Assembly: GCA_964610025.1 (NCBI GenBank)
Contig: CAZSTX010000030.1
Coordinates: 1 to 24,763, forward strand
Direction: 5' to 3'
DNA from: UBA5266 sp964610025
Lineage (GTDB): Bacteria > Bacteroidota > Bacteroidia > Bacteroidales > WCHB1-69
DNA length: 24,763 nucleotides
This document shows positions 23,734 to 24,763 of the stretch, piece after piece. A program made the position numbers and the translations under genes. The first letter of the stretch is position 1, and the number at the start of each line of letters is the position of its first letter. The notes beneath the pieces were generated by a model. That model was given only the letters and a program-made list of their open reading frames with translations. It did not search any database and had not been told where the DNA came from.

Positions 23734-24459
23734 ATGGCAAAAACAGATGTTTTTGGATTTTTCAAACCAACAACTTTTACTTTAAAGAAAGTAAAAATTA
23801 CTCTTGATTATTTTGCTTTTGTATTAATACGCACCGAATTAACAGAATTAGATTTAATTATCAAATTATACCAACAGTTTCATTGCTTGTTTAAAGTTTC
23901 ACCTCATTGCTTGTTGATAAATGATAATAAACAGCACTCGCTTAATTTCCCTGTTTATTTAGACACAGAAGACATTGAACAAGATAAATTTCTTATTATC
24001 AGAAATAATGCTATTAACAATAGTAATTACAAACTGATAGGAGAAAAAAACAACAGTGTTTTTTCTTTTAAAGAACAAAAAAGAAAATTAACAATACAAC
24101 AGTTGTCTATTCATTTAGAGGAAGAAAACAATAATTTTTTCAAATTGGATAGCGAATTAGAAAGATGGAAAGAAATGAAACGACAGTTAAAAGAGAAAAG
24201 TTTTTATTTTACAGAAAAAATTGACTTTATTATCCCTATCAGTATTTATATTTACGAACATTTTTTATCTTTATTAAACTCATTGCATACTATTTCAGAA
24301 ATAAAATATTGTTATAGAGATGCTTCCGATTTGGAAGATTTTGACGATTTTTACTATCTTATCAGTATGTATAAAGATACAATTAAGCAAAAAAATGAAC
24401 AAAAACGAAAAAATAGTATAGAAATAATAAAGAAAAATAATGAGAGCTTTACTATTTAA
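23734..24459 (+). CDS. hypothetical protein, not recognised
   Basis: A 241-residue protein I do not recognise. It has no signal peptide or membrane helix and is rich in Lys, Asn, Glu and aromatic residues. The first half (about 1-105) looks like an alpha/beta region (KVKITLDYFAFVLIRTELTE, then HCLFKVSPHCLLINDNKQHS); the second half (about 115-240) looks helical, with a charged LEEENNNFFKLDSELERWKE stretch that could be coiled-coil and a strongly basic C terminus (KQKNEQKRKN). Asp/Glu clusters (DASDLEDFDDFYY) occur near 205. Codon use and composition match the neighbours, and it follows ung by 17 nt, so it is a real gene, probably co-transcribed with ung. No enzymatic motif is visible. Confidence 0.7.
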   Translation: MAKTDVFGFFKPTTFTLKKVKITLDYFAFVLIRTELTELDLIIKLYQQFHCLFKVSPHCLLINDNKQHSLNFPVYLDTEDIEQDKFLIIRNNAINNSNYKLIGEKNNSVFSFKEQKRKLTIQQLSIHLEEENNNFFKLDSELERWKEMKRQLKEKSFYFTEKIDFIIPISIYIYEHFLSLLNSLHTISEIKYCYRDASDLEDFDDFYYLISMYKDTIKQKNEQKRKNSIEIIKKNNESFTI

Positions 24460-24550
24460 TCACGCTTTAAAAGTTAATTTATCATTTCCGTCAATTTTTT
24501 CCAAAACTCGACAGTACGAATAATTTTATAAAATAAAACTCAAAACCATT

Positions 24551-24718
24551 ATGAAACAATTAATTTTTATCAGTATTATTTTATTAGCATTAAGTTCTTG
24601 TCAAAAAGAAAAAAAGTTATTAGAAGAAATCTACCATGAGCCGGCTTATGCTATTGGCACAATAAATTCTTACATATCCAGTACTTTTGCGGTTCAATAC
24701 AATTATAGTTTTTCCTGA
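24551..24718 (+). CDS. short lipoprotein, possibly frameshifted or truncated
   Basis: A 55-residue frame with a clear lipoprotein signal: MKQLIFISIILLALSSCQKE, lipobox LSSC with Cys17, then a mature part IGTINSYISSTFAVQYNYSFS. It stops at TGA 24716-24718, just after a run of five Ts (24709-24713). The other two forward frames stay open from that T-run to the window end: removing one T would continue as PDFITGTPYRLFQKS, adding one as FLTLSLGHPIGFSKNPD. This suggests either a frameshift (biological or sequencing) or a genuinely short protein. The window ends 45 nt later, so it cannot be settled here. Function is unknown. Confidence 0.55.
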   Translation: MKQLIFISIILLALSSCQKEKKLLEEIYHEPAYAIGTINSYISSTFAVQYNYSFS

Positions 24719-24763
24719 CTTTATCACTGGGACACCCTATAGGCTTTTCCAAAAATCCAGATT

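Overview
This 24.8 kb window is chromosomal DNA, very AT-rich by eye, from a member of the Bacteroidota; the order is not certain, but Bacteroidales or a close relative is likely. Several independent signals support this: the gene order ricT-gldH-PBP1A, an exbB / four-helix protein / exbD / exbD cluster, an OstA-like protein of more than 500 residues, a short (285 aa) primary sigma factor, Bacteroidota-type -7 boxes (TAnnTTTG) upstream of several genes, and start codons without Shine-Dalgarno sequences. No transposase, integrase, phage gene, CRISPR array or defence system was seen. The window is mostly conserved housekeeping and cell-envelope DNA.

Layout. 1-4318 (+): the 3' part of a tRNA-Thr, an OmpA-like envelope protein, glucose-6-phosphate isomerase, an agmatinase-family ureohydrolase, a HAD phosphatase and a TatD nuclease. 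4536-7067 (+): tRNA-Ser, then a proton-channel operon (ExbB, a small four-helix membrane protein, two different ExbD proteins) closed by a good intrinsic terminator. 7209-10107 (-): a small lipoprotein, NAD kinase and a polysaccharide flippase, with their own promoter and terminator. 10184-14147 (+): the divergent ricT-gldH-PBP1A operon. 14192-15511 (+): tRNA-Val and purM. 15512-16122: a gene-free stretch with a degenerate, partly palindromic ATCCGTGTT repeat. 16123-18394 (-): the HtrA protease followed by the primary sigma factor. 18560-22795 (-): an envelope operon of a 43-residue lipoprotein, a predicted outer-membrane barrel, an OstA/LptA-like protein and a double-ATPase peptide-type ABC subunit. 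22934-24763 (+): uracil-DNA glycosylase, an unrecognised 241-residue protein, and a short lipoprotein frame that may be frameshifted near the window end.

Envelope biogenesis is the main theme: peptidoglycan synthesis (PBP1A), proton-motive-force transduction (ExbB/ExbD), polysaccharide export (flippase), LPS-transport-like functions (OstA-like), periplasmic quality control (HtrA) and several lipoproteins. Nothing here is clearly a new system. The least explained items are the 43-aa lipoprotein with the barrel protein behind it, the four-helix protein in the exb operon, the 241-aa protein after ung, the broken-looking lipoprotein at the right edge, and the repeat after purM.
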